DNA from: CAG-238 sp963601575
Lineage (GTDB): Bacteria; Bacillota; Clostridia; Peptostreptococcales; Anaerovoracaceae
NCBI GenBank assembly: GCA_963601575.1
Contig: CAVCFO010000033.1
Location: forward strand, 1-16,449
Length of the DNA: 16,449 bases
Reading direction: 5' to 3'
Shown here in pieces: positions 5,299 through 13,051 of this stretch; the first letter of the stretch is position 1, and each line of letters begins with the position of its first letter. The position numbers were made by a program, and so were the translations under genes. The notes below the pieces were generated by a model. The model was not told where the DNA came from and did not search any database. It saw only the letters and a program-made list of their open reading frames with translations.

Positions 5299-6114
5299 TT
5301 ATTCTGCAAACAGTGCCTCGATTTCTTCGTTTGTGCATTCCAGAAGGTCTGTCTTGCTCCAGTATCCGCTAAGGTCAATATCAGTCGAGCCGATTTTTTC
5401 GAACACGCTGCTTGAAGCGATCCAAGCGTATTCATCATATGCCTGCGGCGAGGTTCCGCCATTTGCTACGAGATAGATGATGTTTGACTGCCCTGTGGTT
5501 GGCAAGCTTGCGACAACTTCGAACTGTATTGTCTTGATTGCCCCGATAAGGTCGTTTACTTCATCTCTGGTGTAGGTCGTAGTCTTTGTGTAGTAGTTAG
5601 CCAGGTCGCTAACCGCTTTGGTGATAAAGCCTGCGTCGTTTGTAAACTCGCTTACCTTGGTCGGCCTGTTATTGATGTTCTCCCACTCAAGCGCGGTTAC
5701 GCTGATTGTGCCATCTGTTACTGTGATGTTTGCTCCTATCTTTACGCCGCCGAGCGTAGTCGCTGAGGCTGTCGGGAGGGTGTAGTTATTTGCGTTTTCT
5801 TCTATGCCTCCCAGTTTTGCTTTTTCTGCCGTGGTATAGTCGTTAGTCGAAAGTCCTTTTCCGCTTTCTTTGTCAACCTTGCCGGCGAGCGCGGTATTGA
5901 CCACTTTGTTCTGCACCGGATTTGTGCTTGTTCCGTCAAACTCGGTGTCGATTGTGGTTTTGGTCGCTCCTGTTTCGATCCCGGAAAGCTTTGTCTTTTC
6001 GTCTGCGGTGTAGTTTGAATCGGTGTGGACATAGTTCTTGTCAATTACAAACTGCTCTTTGAGTTTGAGTAAGAAGTGTGATAACTTGTCGAGTGATACA
6101 TACTTTGTAGCCAT
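5299..6114 (-). CDS. Tail-fibre protein with knob-type repeats
   Basis: This is a 271-residue protein. The N-terminal module KYVSLDKLSHFLLKLKEQF (4-22) is shared with the next gene. Two fibre repeats follow, NYTADEKTKLSGIETGA (34-50) and DYTTAEKAKLGGIEENA (92-108), the TTAEKxKLxGI motif common in phage tail fibres. Between them lies GTSTNPVQNKVVNTALAGKV, also recurrent in fibre proteins. A PTKVSEFTNDAGFITK segment (151-166) and a beta-rich C-terminal domain follow, ending CTNEEIEALFAE. An AGGAG lies nine bases before the ATG. It is probably a trimeric fibre or receptor-binding accessory. No enzymatic motif is visible. Confidence 0.8.
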   Translation of the reverse strand: MATKYVSLDKLSHFLLKLKEQFVIDKNYVHTDSNYTADEKTKLSGIETGATKTTIDTEFDGTSTNPVQNKVVNTALAGKVDKESGKGLSTNDYTTAEKAKLGGIEENANNYTLPTASATTLGGVKIGANITVTDGTISVTALEWENINNRPTKVSEFTNDAGFITKAVSDLANYYTKTTTYTRDEVNDLIGAIKTIQFEVVASLPTTGQSNIIYLVANGGTSPQAYDEYAWIASSSVFEKIGSTDIDLSGYWSKTDLLECTNEEIEALFAE

Positions 6115-6135
6115 TTTTTTATTCTCCTTTTTTAA

Positions 6136-6345
6136 TTAAAAATTTTGGTTGAACAATTCGTCAATTTCGATGTTGCTTACTTCGGACATTCCGAAATCGT
6201 CAAAGGATTTGTTCCCTTTTATTTCAACATCGTTTAGTTTCGGCAGATTTGCAAGGTTTTCATAATCCATTGTTCGCGCTGCCGTCGGAACGCTCAGCAC
6301 ACCTTGCAAGTTGCCACTCCCGCTTTTTATTCCGGTTATGTTCAT
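6136..6345 (-). CDS. Small fibre-associated protein
   Basis: This is a 69-residue protein, MNITGIKSGSGNLQGVLSVP at the start and SEVSNIEIDELFNQNF at the end. It has no membrane segment or enzyme motif. The middle (YENLANLPKLNDVEIKGNKS) has the NLPxLNxVxIxGNKS pattern seen in short phage fibre proteins of Firmicutes. The start overlaps the preceding stop as TGATG, and GAGGTGA lies just upstream. The C-terminal NxEIDELF resembles the NEEIEALF end of the next protein, which may be a shared docking tail. Function otherwise unknown; it is assigned to the baseplate/fibre group by context. Confidence 0.7.
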   Translation of the reverse strand: MNITGIKSGSGNLQGVLSVPTAARTMDYENLANLPKLNDVEIKGNKSFDDFGMSEVSNIEIDELFNQNF

Positions 6346-6665
6346 CAGAATGTCACCTCACTTAAGACTTCGAATGTTGAAGGTGGTATGATAGTATCAA
6401 CGGTTCCGGTGGCGGTGGTAAGTTGCACATCAAATACATACTTTCTATACGAGAGGTTTTTTGTGTCCTCCGGCAGTATTGAGATTTTCGTGCCGCTTTT
6501 CTGTATCAAGGCATTCGGTGACAATGTGCTTTCCTTTACCGTGAATAAGACCTCGTCACCGTCTTTTAGTTCGTATTCGCTTCCATCGGTGTCGTAGATT
6601 GTGAGGTCTATTTCTCCGGAGTCTCCGCGTGTGATTTTGATTGTATTATTTGCTATCTGAAACAT
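6345..6665 (-). CDS. Phage baseplate-type beta-sandwich protein
   Basis: The protein has 106 residues from the ATG at 6665, which has an excellent GGAGGTGA six bases upstream. A TTG one codon earlier is a poor start. The sequence MFQIANNTIKITRGDSGEID, then LTIYDTDGSEYELKDGDEVLFTVKE, resembles the N-terminal beta-sandwich of BppU-like baseplate proteins and related small phage proteins (ITxTRGDTxxxxLxIxDxxGxxYxLxxGDxVxFTVK). It is coupled by TGATG on both sides to the flanking genes. It likely helps assemble or decorate the baseplate or neck of the fibres. The family resemblance is by motif only. Confidence 0.75.
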   Translation of the reverse strand: MFQIANNTIKITRGDSGEIDLTIYDTDGSEYELKDGDEVLFTVKESTLSPNALIQKSGTKISILPEDTKNLSYRKYVFDVQLTTATGTVDTIIPPSTFEVLSEVTF

Positions 6666-7516
6666 CAAAAATCACCTCCGTCTAGTCCTCCGTCTATGTC
6701 GTCGAGCGTTAGTATTACTTCGCCGTAGTAACCATTTACCGATATAACAGCGCCTTCTCCGTCTCTTCCTTGGCGTGCCACGCTATAGGCAATGGAGCCA
6801 TCAGAAAATGATGTTCTCGTCCACAGGTAGCTTCCTTGCGCTACCGTTGGCGGAGTGCTTTCCCATTCGCCCGTTGGCGGGGTAGTTTGCGATTCGCTTG
6901 CCTGATAGTCAACGGTCGCCGTAAGTTCTCCTGTCGCCGGAACGCCTGTCGAAACATAGGCTCCTTTGTTTGGATCCCATACATACCACACGCCATTTTG
7001 GATTGTAGGGTTATGCGCTACTGCGTCTTCTGCCCTTTGTGCATCCGTTGCCGCTGATTCTTCGGAAGCTGCCGCATTGGTTTCCGAAGTCTGCGCCGCT
7101 GTCTTTGCGGACTCTGCGGCGGTCTTTGCAGACTCTGCCGCTGCGCTTGCGGTTTCGGCTTTGCCTTGCGCTGTCTCTGCGGCGGTCTTTGCTGTCTGTG
7201 CGTCCGTTTTCGCGCTCTCAGCGGCTGTTTTGGCGCTCTCAGCGGCAGTCTTTGCTGACTGCGCTGTTGCTTCCGAACTTGCCGCATTGGTGGCACTCGT
7301 CTGAGCGGAAGTCTTTGCGGATTCCGCGGCTGCCTTTGCGCTTTCTGCGGATGTCTTTGCCGACTGTGCGGAAGTGTTTGCGGACTCTGCTTTTCCCTGC
7401 GCTGTTTCTGCCGCTGTCTTTGCGGCTTCCGTTGCGGTTTTCAGCTCGTCCATTCCTTGGCTATAATCGTTTAGTTTCACCGCTGTAACTAATTCGCCGT
7501 CTGTCCATTGATACAT
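6665..7516 (-). CDS. Alanine-rich coiled-coil tail-fibre protein
   Basis: This 283-residue protein begins MYQWTDGELVTAVKLNDYSQ. A long run of seven-residue repeats (about 25-165) follows, of the type SAKTAAE/SAKTSAQ/TAQGKAE, with Ala at coiled-coil core positions, as in phage fibre shafts. After this comes a beta-rich region (about 166-283) with NPTIQNGVWYVWDPNKGAYV, DYQASESQTTPPTGEWESTP and SYLWTRTSFSDG, a motif set frequent in phage tail proteins. The C-terminus ends TLDDIDGGLDGGDF. The start overlaps the end of the preceding 52-residue gene, with GAGGA right before the ATG. It is probably an elongated trimeric fibre or spacer. The repeats are visible directly; the fibre role is inferred from them. 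Confidence 0.85.
   Translation of the reverse strand: MYQWTDGELVTAVKLNDYSQGMDELKTATEAAKTAAETAQGKAESANTSAQSAKTSAESAKAAAESAKTSAQTSATNAASSEATAQSAKTAAESAKTAAESAKTDAQTAKTAAETAQGKAETASAAAESAKTAAESAKTAAQTSETNAAASEESAATDAQRAEDAVAHNPTIQNGVWYVWDPNKGAYVSTGVPATGELTATVDYQASESQTTPPTGEWESTPPTVAQGSYLWTRTSFSDGSIAYSVARQGRDGEGAVISVNGYYGEVILTLDDIDGGLDGGDF
7022..7444 (-). repeat. 21-bp heptad-coding tandem repeats
   Basis: About twenty imperfect 21-bp units encode the heptads of the fibre shaft (SAKTAAE and variants). On the plus strand they show as recurring GTCTTTGCGGACTCTGC-like units. The units support slippage or recombination, and they create long spurious open frames on the opposite strand. Confidence 0.85.
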
Positions 7517-7647
7517 TCCTCAGCCCCCTTTCCGGCAAGCTCCTTTTGCAAGAGGTTTATCACGCCGATTATTTTCGGTGCTTCGCTAACCTCAACCTTT
7601 ACGCTTGCCAGTGTGTTAATTATGTTGATAACGGTTTCTTTTGTCAT
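7489..7647 (-). CDS. Small hypothetical tail-operon protein
   Basis: This is a 52-residue ORF starting MTKETVINIINTLASVKVEV and ending QKELAGKGAEECINGQTAN. It has a clear GGAGG seven bases before the ATG, and the ATG shares ATGA with the stop of the large tail protein, so translation is coupled. Its end overlaps the next gene's start by 28 bases. It is predicted helical. I do not recognise a family. Its position between the tail-tip protein and the fibre shaft gene suggests a small structural or assembly protein. Confidence 0.7.
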   Translation of the reverse strand: MTKETVINIINTLASVKVEVSEAPKIIGVINLLQKELAGKGAEECINGQTAN

Positions 7648-10217
7648 GATAAAGCCTCCACTTTTTTCTTTAGTTCTTCAATTTCTTTGTGCTGCTCCTG
7701 AATGAGGGCGAGCATCGGCGGTAGTATTCGCCTTACTTCCCAGCTTTCAATTTCGCCTTTCGCTGACAAAACAGTTGCATACGGATAGTGCTCTGCCATT
7801 TCTTCGGCAATAAATCCTATGTTGATAGTGTCGTAATTGTAATGCTCCGCCTCGTCAAAATGTCCTTCGTTCCATTTGAACTGTCTTACGGGCAGATTGT
7901 AAAGCCTGTGCGGGTCTAACATTTCGTCGCTGACATCTTCGATTGAATTTTTGTATCGCCTTGAGGAAGAGTCTGTTCCGACAATTCCAGATTGAGTGCT
8001 ACAATACAATGCTTGCACGGAGGCGTTTCCTAAACTTGCAATGTAGAGATAATTTGCATGGATATTATCGCCCGAGCGGTAGTAACCCGACAGGTGATCG
8101 AATATTGTGTCTTCGGTAATTACCTCCCAACCGTCTACGGTCACGCTTCCTGCGGCTATTTGTGTCCGGTAGCTGCCATTGACAATCATAACGCCCAAAG
8201 CTTCGTAAGCCGCCATTGTGTTGTTGCTATTTTTGCTTCGCGCATTCAGTCCTGAAGCCGACAGATACGATTTGCAGTTTGAACCGTCTAACTGTATATA
8301 ACTCGTAGAGTCTGACCCTGTGGAGACTTGGATTGAACCGCCTGTTATTGTAAACGACCCCGCCCCCACTCTGTCCGCTGATAATGTCCCTGTGGTAATC
8401 TGGTTCGCAGAAATTGATGCGGTAGATATCGCATTTTTTGAAATCGTGGTCGCCTGCGTCGAACTTACAAAGTCGCTGTCGTTTGTTAGGTCAGAAGTGC
8501 TCGTCGGAATGTCGGGCTGGTCTTCAATGCTCGCCCAGCTCATCTTTACTTTTGAGCCGAATACGATCTCTCCCGTGTCTCCGTCGAATGACATTGCGTA
8601 GTCCGTGTCAGAATCGCCGATTTTGAAGGAGTTAGTTATAACCGAGCCTGCGGCGATTTCGTCTGCATAGATTTTGCCATTCGCCATGTCAAGACCGAGT
8701 TTAGATATGGTTTTGAAGCCGTCCGAACTCCACCCTATGCCGTTTAGGTTTGCAAGCCATCCTTTTGTTACCGATGTAACCGTCGGGGTGTTCATCAGCT
8801 TAAAGCCTGATAACCTTTTTACTCCGTCTATTTCGGTTTCGTCGAGTATCATATAGCCTGTGTCGCCCGAAAGGAGGGAGTTGTTGATGTCGGTTATCAT
8901 TTGTCGGATTCCCGGCAGCTGTCTTTGCACTTCTTTCACCTCAGGAACCACAGCAAGAGCGTTTTCCTCTTCATCTGTGAGCCCAAGGCTTTTGATCTTT
9001 GCCGATAGCTTCTTGCCAAACTCCATGCTTTGGCTCATAATCGGGACATCCCAGCTTCCGCCGATTTCCACTCTCGCGATGTCGCCGACCTCCCACGACG
9101 GGCAGCCGCGGAATGTGATCTCGGCGGCGATGAAAGTAAACGGGAGTATTTTTGAAGCAACAGCATCAAGAATATCCTTGGTCATAAGCGGGTTATAAAA
9201 GCTTATCGCCTTTCCTGAACCGGATTCTATAGGAGATTCATCTGTTCCGGATATGAGAGCGGAGATTGTATAGGCAGCAGATGCTGACACTACGAAACCT
9301 TTTCTTTCGACTTGTTCCTTATTCAGCGACTGAATATATTCTCTGATTGTTCCTACCTTTGTCGGGACGTAAGGAGAACCATCTATGTAGGCCTGAATCT
9401 CTGCGGTGTCCTTGCTGTCTATAATGCCGTCTTCATTTACATCAGCAACAGGGCCTTTTTCAGAATCTACAATTTGTGCTCCGATATATGCGCTTCCTAC
9501 AATCATGCTGCCGAGGATTGCTTCTGCTTCTTTTGTCGACGCAGAACCTAACAAATTCGCGTTGATATACGAAATATCCTCTGAATTTATTTCCTCGTCA
9601 AAGTTTGCATCTCCGAACCTTGCTACAATTTGGTTATACCATGTGAATGAAAGTTTTCCGTTTCTATCGATTCTTGCATTCGCTCCCGATAATCCTGCGA
9701 GCCATCCAAGATAATCTCTTACGGTTCCCTCATAAAGCTGTGTTATGGTCACTTCTGCATATTCTATGTTTCCGAGTGCAAGGCTGTACTGCGACGCTAT
9801 GTCTTCTATGACTTGTTGCTGGGTTGCCGGCAGACTAACGCCCGGAGTATAGGAGTCAGTAAGAAGCGCCATGCGGTCTGTCGCCGTTATGGAGACCGTT
9901 TTATAATCATCGTTTGTCGAAACAGTGCTTACATAGAATGTCCCCAGAGGTACCCATTCAGTGCCAAAAGCCGCCTCTGCGGTGAAATATGCGCCTGCCA
10001 GAGGAATTGTTTCCTCCGGCATTCTCATAGTTAACTCAAAGCTTTGTGAAAATGCCGATCCGATGGTAATATTGTCGCTTGCAAGATTCTCGGTGAATTT
10101 TGCCGATACTAAGTTGTCCTTTTCGACGGTCTGATTCCCATTAAAGGTTATTTTTAGTTTTGCTGCCGGTCGCTCGTCTTCAAAAGCCTCTGCAAGCATT
10201 TTCTCTGTCTCAATCAT
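7644..10217 (-). CDS. Large tail-tip/fibre protein with dockerin-like insertion and S74 chaperone
   Basis: This is an 857-residue protein. Residues 1-200 look like a phage tail-hub/Tal-type N-terminus (KLKITFNGNQTVEKDN, then the SFELTMRMP...GTFYVSTVS...VSITATDRMALL pattern). Residues 202-280 hold two dockerin-like Ca-binding loops, D203-A-N-F-D207...D214 and D259-V-N-E-D263-G...D270. The hub fold resumes at 290-412. Next are fibre modules (IEDQPDIPTSTSDLTNDSDF at 565-583) and ISANQITTGTLSADRV (602-617). The last ~108 residues are a peptidase S74 intramolecular chaperone, with the Ser/Lys pair in TDSSSRRYK (S750-752, K756) and a C-terminal coiled coil; this family trimerises fibres and cleaves itself off. 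The start overlaps the previous stop by 8 bases, and GAGGTGAGG lies upstream. Confidence 0.9.
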   Translation of the reverse strand: MIETEKMLAEAFEDERPAAKLKITFNGNQTVEKDNLVSAKFTENLASDNITIGSAFSQSFELTMRMPEETIPLAGAYFTAEAAFGTEWVPLGTFYVSTVSTNDDYKTVSITATDRMALLTDSYTPGVSLPATQQQVIEDIASQYSLALGNIEYAEVTITQLYEGTVRDYLGWLAGLSGANARIDRNGKLSFTWYNQIVARFGDANFDEEINSEDISYINANLLGSASTKEAEAILGSMIVGSAYIGAQIVDSEKGPVADVNEDGIIDSKDTAEIQAYIDGSPYVPTKVGTIREYIQSLNKEQVERKGFVVSASAAYTISALISGTDESPIESGSGKAISFYNPLMTKDILDAVASKILPFTFIAAEITFRGCPSWEVGDIARVEIGGSWDVPIMSQSMEFGKKLSAKIKSLGLTDEEENALAVVPEVKEVQRQLPGIRQMITDINNSLLSGDTGYMILDETEIDGVKRLSGFKLMNTPTVTSVTKGWLANLNGIGWSSDGFKTISKLGLDMANGKIYADEIAAGSVITNSFKIGDSDTDYAMSFDGDTGEIVFGSKVKMSWASIEDQPDIPTSTSDLTNDSDFVSSTQATTISKNAISTASISANQITTGTLSADRVGAGSFTITGGSIQVSTGSDSTSYIQLDGSNCKSYLSASGLNARSKNSNNTMAAYEALGVMIVNGSYRTQIAAGSVTVDGWEVITEDTIFDHLSGYYRSGDNIHANYLYIASLGNASVQALYCSTQSGIVGTDSSSRRYKNSIEDVSDEMLDPHRLYNLPVRQFKWNEGHFDEAEHYNYDTINIGFIAEEMAEHYPYATVLSAKGEIESWEVRRILPPMLALIQEQHKEIEELKKKVEALS

Positions 10218-10596
10218 CTGTCCTCACCTCTTGAGCCGTCATTTTCAGTTTTACGCTGCGCCACACGGCAGTTCCGTCGCTTAGATATGTAAACACTTCA
10301 GGTTCCGGCTGAGAAATCTTGAATTTTTCCCGCTGGCTTTCGCCTGCGGTGTCTTGATATTCGACTTCTAAAAACTCTCCGCCTCGCACGAGCTTGACAA
10401 GCTTTGCAAGATCTTCCGCCGGCACATAGTCCCACTCTATATCTATCACTGTACGATAGCCAAGAATGTCTTTGACGATTTTGCCGCTCATCATGGTTGT
10501 TTCTTCGGATTCCTCTTCATGGGTGAGGGTATATCTTGCTTTCGGCATTTTGATTGTTTCGTTTGTGCCGTATATTTTCAGTCTATCGTTAGCCAA
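10210..10596 (-). CDS. Small tail protein between tape measure and tail tip
   Basis: The gene starts at TTG (10596-10594), supported by a strong GGAGG seven bases upstream and by overlap with the end of the tape measure gene; no ATG gives a comparable product. The 128 residues (NDRLKIYGTNETIKMPKARY at the start; DIEWDYVPAEDLAKLVKLVR in the middle) have the beta-sandwich-like layout of small tail proteins. Such proteins take the Dit/DUF6711-type place in Firmicutes siphophages. It probably forms a ring between tube and tail tip. That role is inferred from gene order and size, not from a diagnostic motif. Confidence 0.75.
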   Translation of the reverse strand: MANDRLKIYGTNETIKMPKARYTLTHEEESEETTMMSGKIVKDILGYRTVIDIEWDYVPAEDLAKLVKLVRGGEFLEVEYQDTAGESQREKFKISQPEPEVFTYLSDGTAVWRSVKLKMTAQEVRTDD

Positions 10597-12403
10597 CTGC
10601 CACCCTCCTTTGCATTGTCATTTTTTCGAGAGGATCAAAGAGCACGCTTGCCAAGGTCTTCCCATCTACATTCAGATTTATTGTATATGTCCCTTGGCCG
10701 CTGCCAAGCAGCCCCGTAAGACCTGTTAATAAGTTTTCTGTCTGAGCCTTTGCCGTGTAGTTTTCTCCAGATATGCTGAGCCCTGTGTCGATTCCTTTTG
10801 CGGATGCACTCGTCAGATCGTCGATTGCCGTGCTGACTGCATCCCTGCCGTCGGTAATGCCTTCTGCTATTCCAAGAGACATCATCTCGCCAACTTGAGA
10901 TCTGAATACTCTTGAAGGCGAGTGAATGCCTAGGAAATTCTTTGCTGCCTTGAGAGCAGAGCTTGCCGCCTGCTTTGCCGCGTTTACGATTGTGGAAATA
11001 CCGCTTGTAATTCCTTTTGCTATACCGCTTATAATGGCAGAGCCGACAGAAGCCCAGTTGACCTCTTTGAAGTGCTTTGTGATGGCAGATACAACTTTAG
11101 GAAGGCCTGCTACAAGCTTCGGGATTCCTGTTATAATTCCGGACAGGATGCTTGTTGTCACCTTTATGCCTGCAGCGATTATATCCGGCAGGTGCTCTAT
11201 TATCGTCGTTGCTATTTTCGTCAAGAGCTTGATCGCGCCTGCGGCTATATCAGGGAGTTTAGATATAAGCCCGCTTATGAGGCTTTGGACGATTTCGGCA
11301 CCTTTTGTAATGAACTGAGGCATTGCCGTCAGTATGGCGTCTAAAAGGTTTGCTAAGATCTCGCCGATGTTTGAGATGATATCAGGCAATTTATTGAGCA
11401 TTCCTTCTATGAAGTTTTGCATTCCGGCAGATCCGTTGTCGAGCAGCTTCGGTAGGTCGTTTTTGATGGCGTCTGTAAGCGCTGTGATCATGTTTTTACC
11501 CTGCTCTGCTATCATCGGGATCGCCGTAGTAACGAATGTTGCTATCGCCGATGGGAGTTGCACGATGATATTCCCGATTGCCGGTATAAGGTTGTTAAAC
11601 AGGAATGTCGCCGCCGTCTGAACGAATTGCGTGATGTATGGTTTCACATCCTCTCCTATTGTCCAATATCCGAGCAAATTGGAAAATGCTGCTTTCATTG
11701 AGCTGAGTGAGCCACTAAGTGTCTCTGCCGCCTCGATTGATGTTGTGCCTGTGATATCGAGGTTTTCCTGGATTGCATGGATTGCGTCATATACATCTGC
11801 AAGATTATCAATGTCATACTTCGTTCCCGTAAGTTCCTGTGCATCAGCAAGCAGGCGCTCCATTTCCGTCTTGGTCCCGCCATAGCCGAGTTTTAAGTTA
11901 TCAAGCATGGTGTAGTTTTGCTTTGCAAATCCTTGATAGGCATTTTGGATATCTTGCAAATTTGTGCCCATCTTGTTAGAGTTATCTGCCATATCGATAA
12001 GCGCTTGATTTGCCGCGTCTGCCGCTTTTGCGGTATCTCCTCCTACGGATTGCAAGAGCGAGGCTGAAAAGCTCGTTGCTTGCTCCATGTAGCTATTTGC
12101 GGAGATTCCGGCAGTTTTATATGCGTCTTGTGCGTACTTTTTCATAGTATCAGCTGAGTCCTTGAACAGTGTCTCAATTCCGCCTATAGACTGTTCGAGT
12201 GCCGCGCCTTCTGTGATAGCTGATTTAAGCGTGGCTCCGATTCCTGCGGCGATGATGGTCTTTTTTATCGCTCCTGCGATGCTGAGGCCGCTTTGCTTCC
12301 CGGCGCTTTCTGATTCTGCACCGAGTACCTCGCCGATTGAACCTTTGATGCCTTCTGCCGAAGGTATAATCTGCACATAGGCTTTTGCTAATTCTGTTGC
12401 CAT
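10589..12403 (-). CDS. Tail tape measure protein
   Basis: This 604-residue protein sets tail length and helps DNA ejection. It starts MATELAKAYVQIIPSAEGIK, has a TMP-type domain with LEQSIGGIETLF and ATSFSASLLQSVGGD (about 69-200), and then a long hydrophobic helical region (about 260-450) with recurrent LPDIIxxI/LPKLVAGLPK patterns. The conserved C-terminal segment NFLGIHSPSRVFRSQVGEMM then SLGIAEGI (about 493-520) is typical of Firmicutes tape measures. The rule of about 1.5 angstrom per residue suggests a tail near 90 nm, if no processing occurs (inference). The ATG overlaps the end of the second chaperone ORF. Confidence 0.93.
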   Translation of the reverse strand: MATELAKAYVQIIPSAEGIKGSIGEVLGAESESAGKQSGLSIAGAIKKTIIAAGIGATLKSAITEGAALEQSIGGIETLFKDSADTMKKYAQDAYKTAGISANSYMEQATSFSASLLQSVGGDTAKAADAANQALIDMADNSNKMGTNLQDIQNAYQGFAKQNYTMLDNLKLGYGGTKTEMERLLADAQELTGTKYDIDNLADVYDAIHAIQENLDITGTTSIEAAETLSGSLSSMKAAFSNLLGYWTIGEDVKPYITQFVQTAATFLFNNLIPAIGNIIVQLPSAIATFVTTAIPMIAEQGKNMITALTDAIKNDLPKLLDNGSAGMQNFIEGMLNKLPDIISNIGEILANLLDAILTAMPQFITKGAEIVQSLISGLISKLPDIAAGAIKLLTKIATTIIEHLPDIIAAGIKVTTSILSGIITGIPKLVAGLPKVVSAITKHFKEVNWASVGSAIISGIAKGITSGISTIVNAAKQAASSALKAAKNFLGIHSPSRVFRSQVGEMMSLGIAEGITDGRDAVSTAIDDLTSASAKGIDTGLSISGENYTAKAQTENLLTGLTGLLGSGQGTYTINLNVDGKTLASVLFDPLEKMTMQRRVAVG

Positions 12404-12765
12404 GTTGTTCCTCCTTTCTTTAGAATTTCTTGCCGCCTTTTTTCGAATGCTGCTATTGTCTCAAAAGCGATGATTTCTTTCTTGCTTTCGATAAATTGTT
12501 CTGCAATGAGTTTCGGGCGGTTTCTGTTTTTGTGGCCGTCTTCCGTGTTCATCCATAGAAGCAGCCCCAACCTGTCAACTGCCGCCGCTAAGAGTAGAAC
12601 CTCGCTTGCAGCCTTTTGGCCGCTGATTTTCATTTTGATTCTTGAGTTGTCCCTCAATCCGGATGCCAAAAGCGCCGCCGTTTTAGCTGGCAGCGCCTTG
12701 TAGTCAAGTACATGATAAGTTTCTGCCATGTCGCAGATAAAAGCCTCTTCATCTGCTTTTAGCAT
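12388..12765 (-). CDS. Tail assembly chaperone T-part (gpGT-like, DUF5361-like)
   Basis: This is a 125-residue frame beginning MLKADEEAFICDMAETYHVL. The pattern DEEAxICDxAETYHxxDYxxLP...LASGLRxxSRIKMKxSG fits the DUF5361-type protein found directly upstream of tape measure genes. There is no convincing ribosome binding site at the ATG. Instead the frame is open upstream through LLTLAG and joins the previous ORF in the -1 frame at the A AAA AAC site (12783-12789). It is therefore probably made as a fusion of about 218 residues, like lambda gpG-T. It binds the tape measure during tail assembly and is absent from the mature virion in known systems. Confidence 0.85.
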   Translation of the reverse strand: MLKADEEAFICDMAETYHVLDYKALPAKTAALLASGLRDNSRIKMKISGQKAASEVLLLAAAVDRLGLLLWMNTEDGHKNRNRPKLIAEQFIESKKEIIAFETIAAFEKRRQEILKKGGTTWQQN

Positions 12766-12776
12766 GCCGGCGAGGG

Positions 12777-13043
12777 TTAGGAGTTTTTTCCGGCTTTGCT
12801 CGCTTGCATGATCTCTGCTACTTCAGTAATCATCTCGCGCGCGCCGACGCGTCCTTTTTCATTTCTCAGGTGGTCTTTAAGTGCTTTCCTCTGCTCTTTG
12901 TCAAGCATTCGGTTTATAACATCGACTATTGCCGACTCGTTACCGGTGTCTACTTCGCGCAGCGCTTCAAGAAGCTCATAATCATTAAAGACTTCCTCAT
13001 CCAGTTCAAAGGCGAACCCTGTTTTTGTTTTTCCCTCTATCAT
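12777..13043 (-). CDS. Tail assembly chaperone G-part
   Basis: This is an 88-residue acidic helical protein starting MIEGKTKTGFAFELDEEVFN, then DYELLEALREVD, and ending QASKAGKNS. Size, position between major tail protein and tape measure, and the -1 slippery heptamer three codons before its stop identify it as the short chaperone (gpG analogue). It coats the tape measure during tail assembly. It begins a few bases after the major tail protein stop at 13052. The last codons GGA AAA AAC TCC TAA contain the shift site. Confidence 0.85.
   Translation of the reverse strand: MIEGKTKTGFAFELDEEVFNDYELLEALREVDTGNESAIVDVINRMLDKEQRKALKDHLRNEKGRVGAREMITEVAEIMQASKAGKNS
12783..12789 (-). promoter_or_regulatory. 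Programmed -1 ribosomal frameshift heptamer A AAA AAC
   Basis: The minus strand reads GGA AAA AAC TCC TAA in the zero frame. The heptamer A AAA AAC is in the canonical X XXY YYZ register. After a -1 slip the reading is CTC CTA ACC CTC GCC GGC ATG, directly in frame with the second chaperone ORF. Conserved tail chaperone frameshifts in siphophages work in this way. I see no obvious strong pseudoknot downstream, only a small GCCGGC palindrome and a TGCT/AGCA stem. Confidence 0.85.
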
Positions 13044-13051
13044 GCTATCAC

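Noticed and set aside
7022..7444. CRISPR-like or minisatellite array
   Set aside because: The units are contiguous 21-bp codon repeats in frame with a fibre gene, with no spacers.
7039..7488. 149-residue plus-strand ORF and other long open frames here
   Set aside because: They are shadows of the 21-bp alanine heptad repeats, with low-complexity Leu/Arg composition and no ribosome site.
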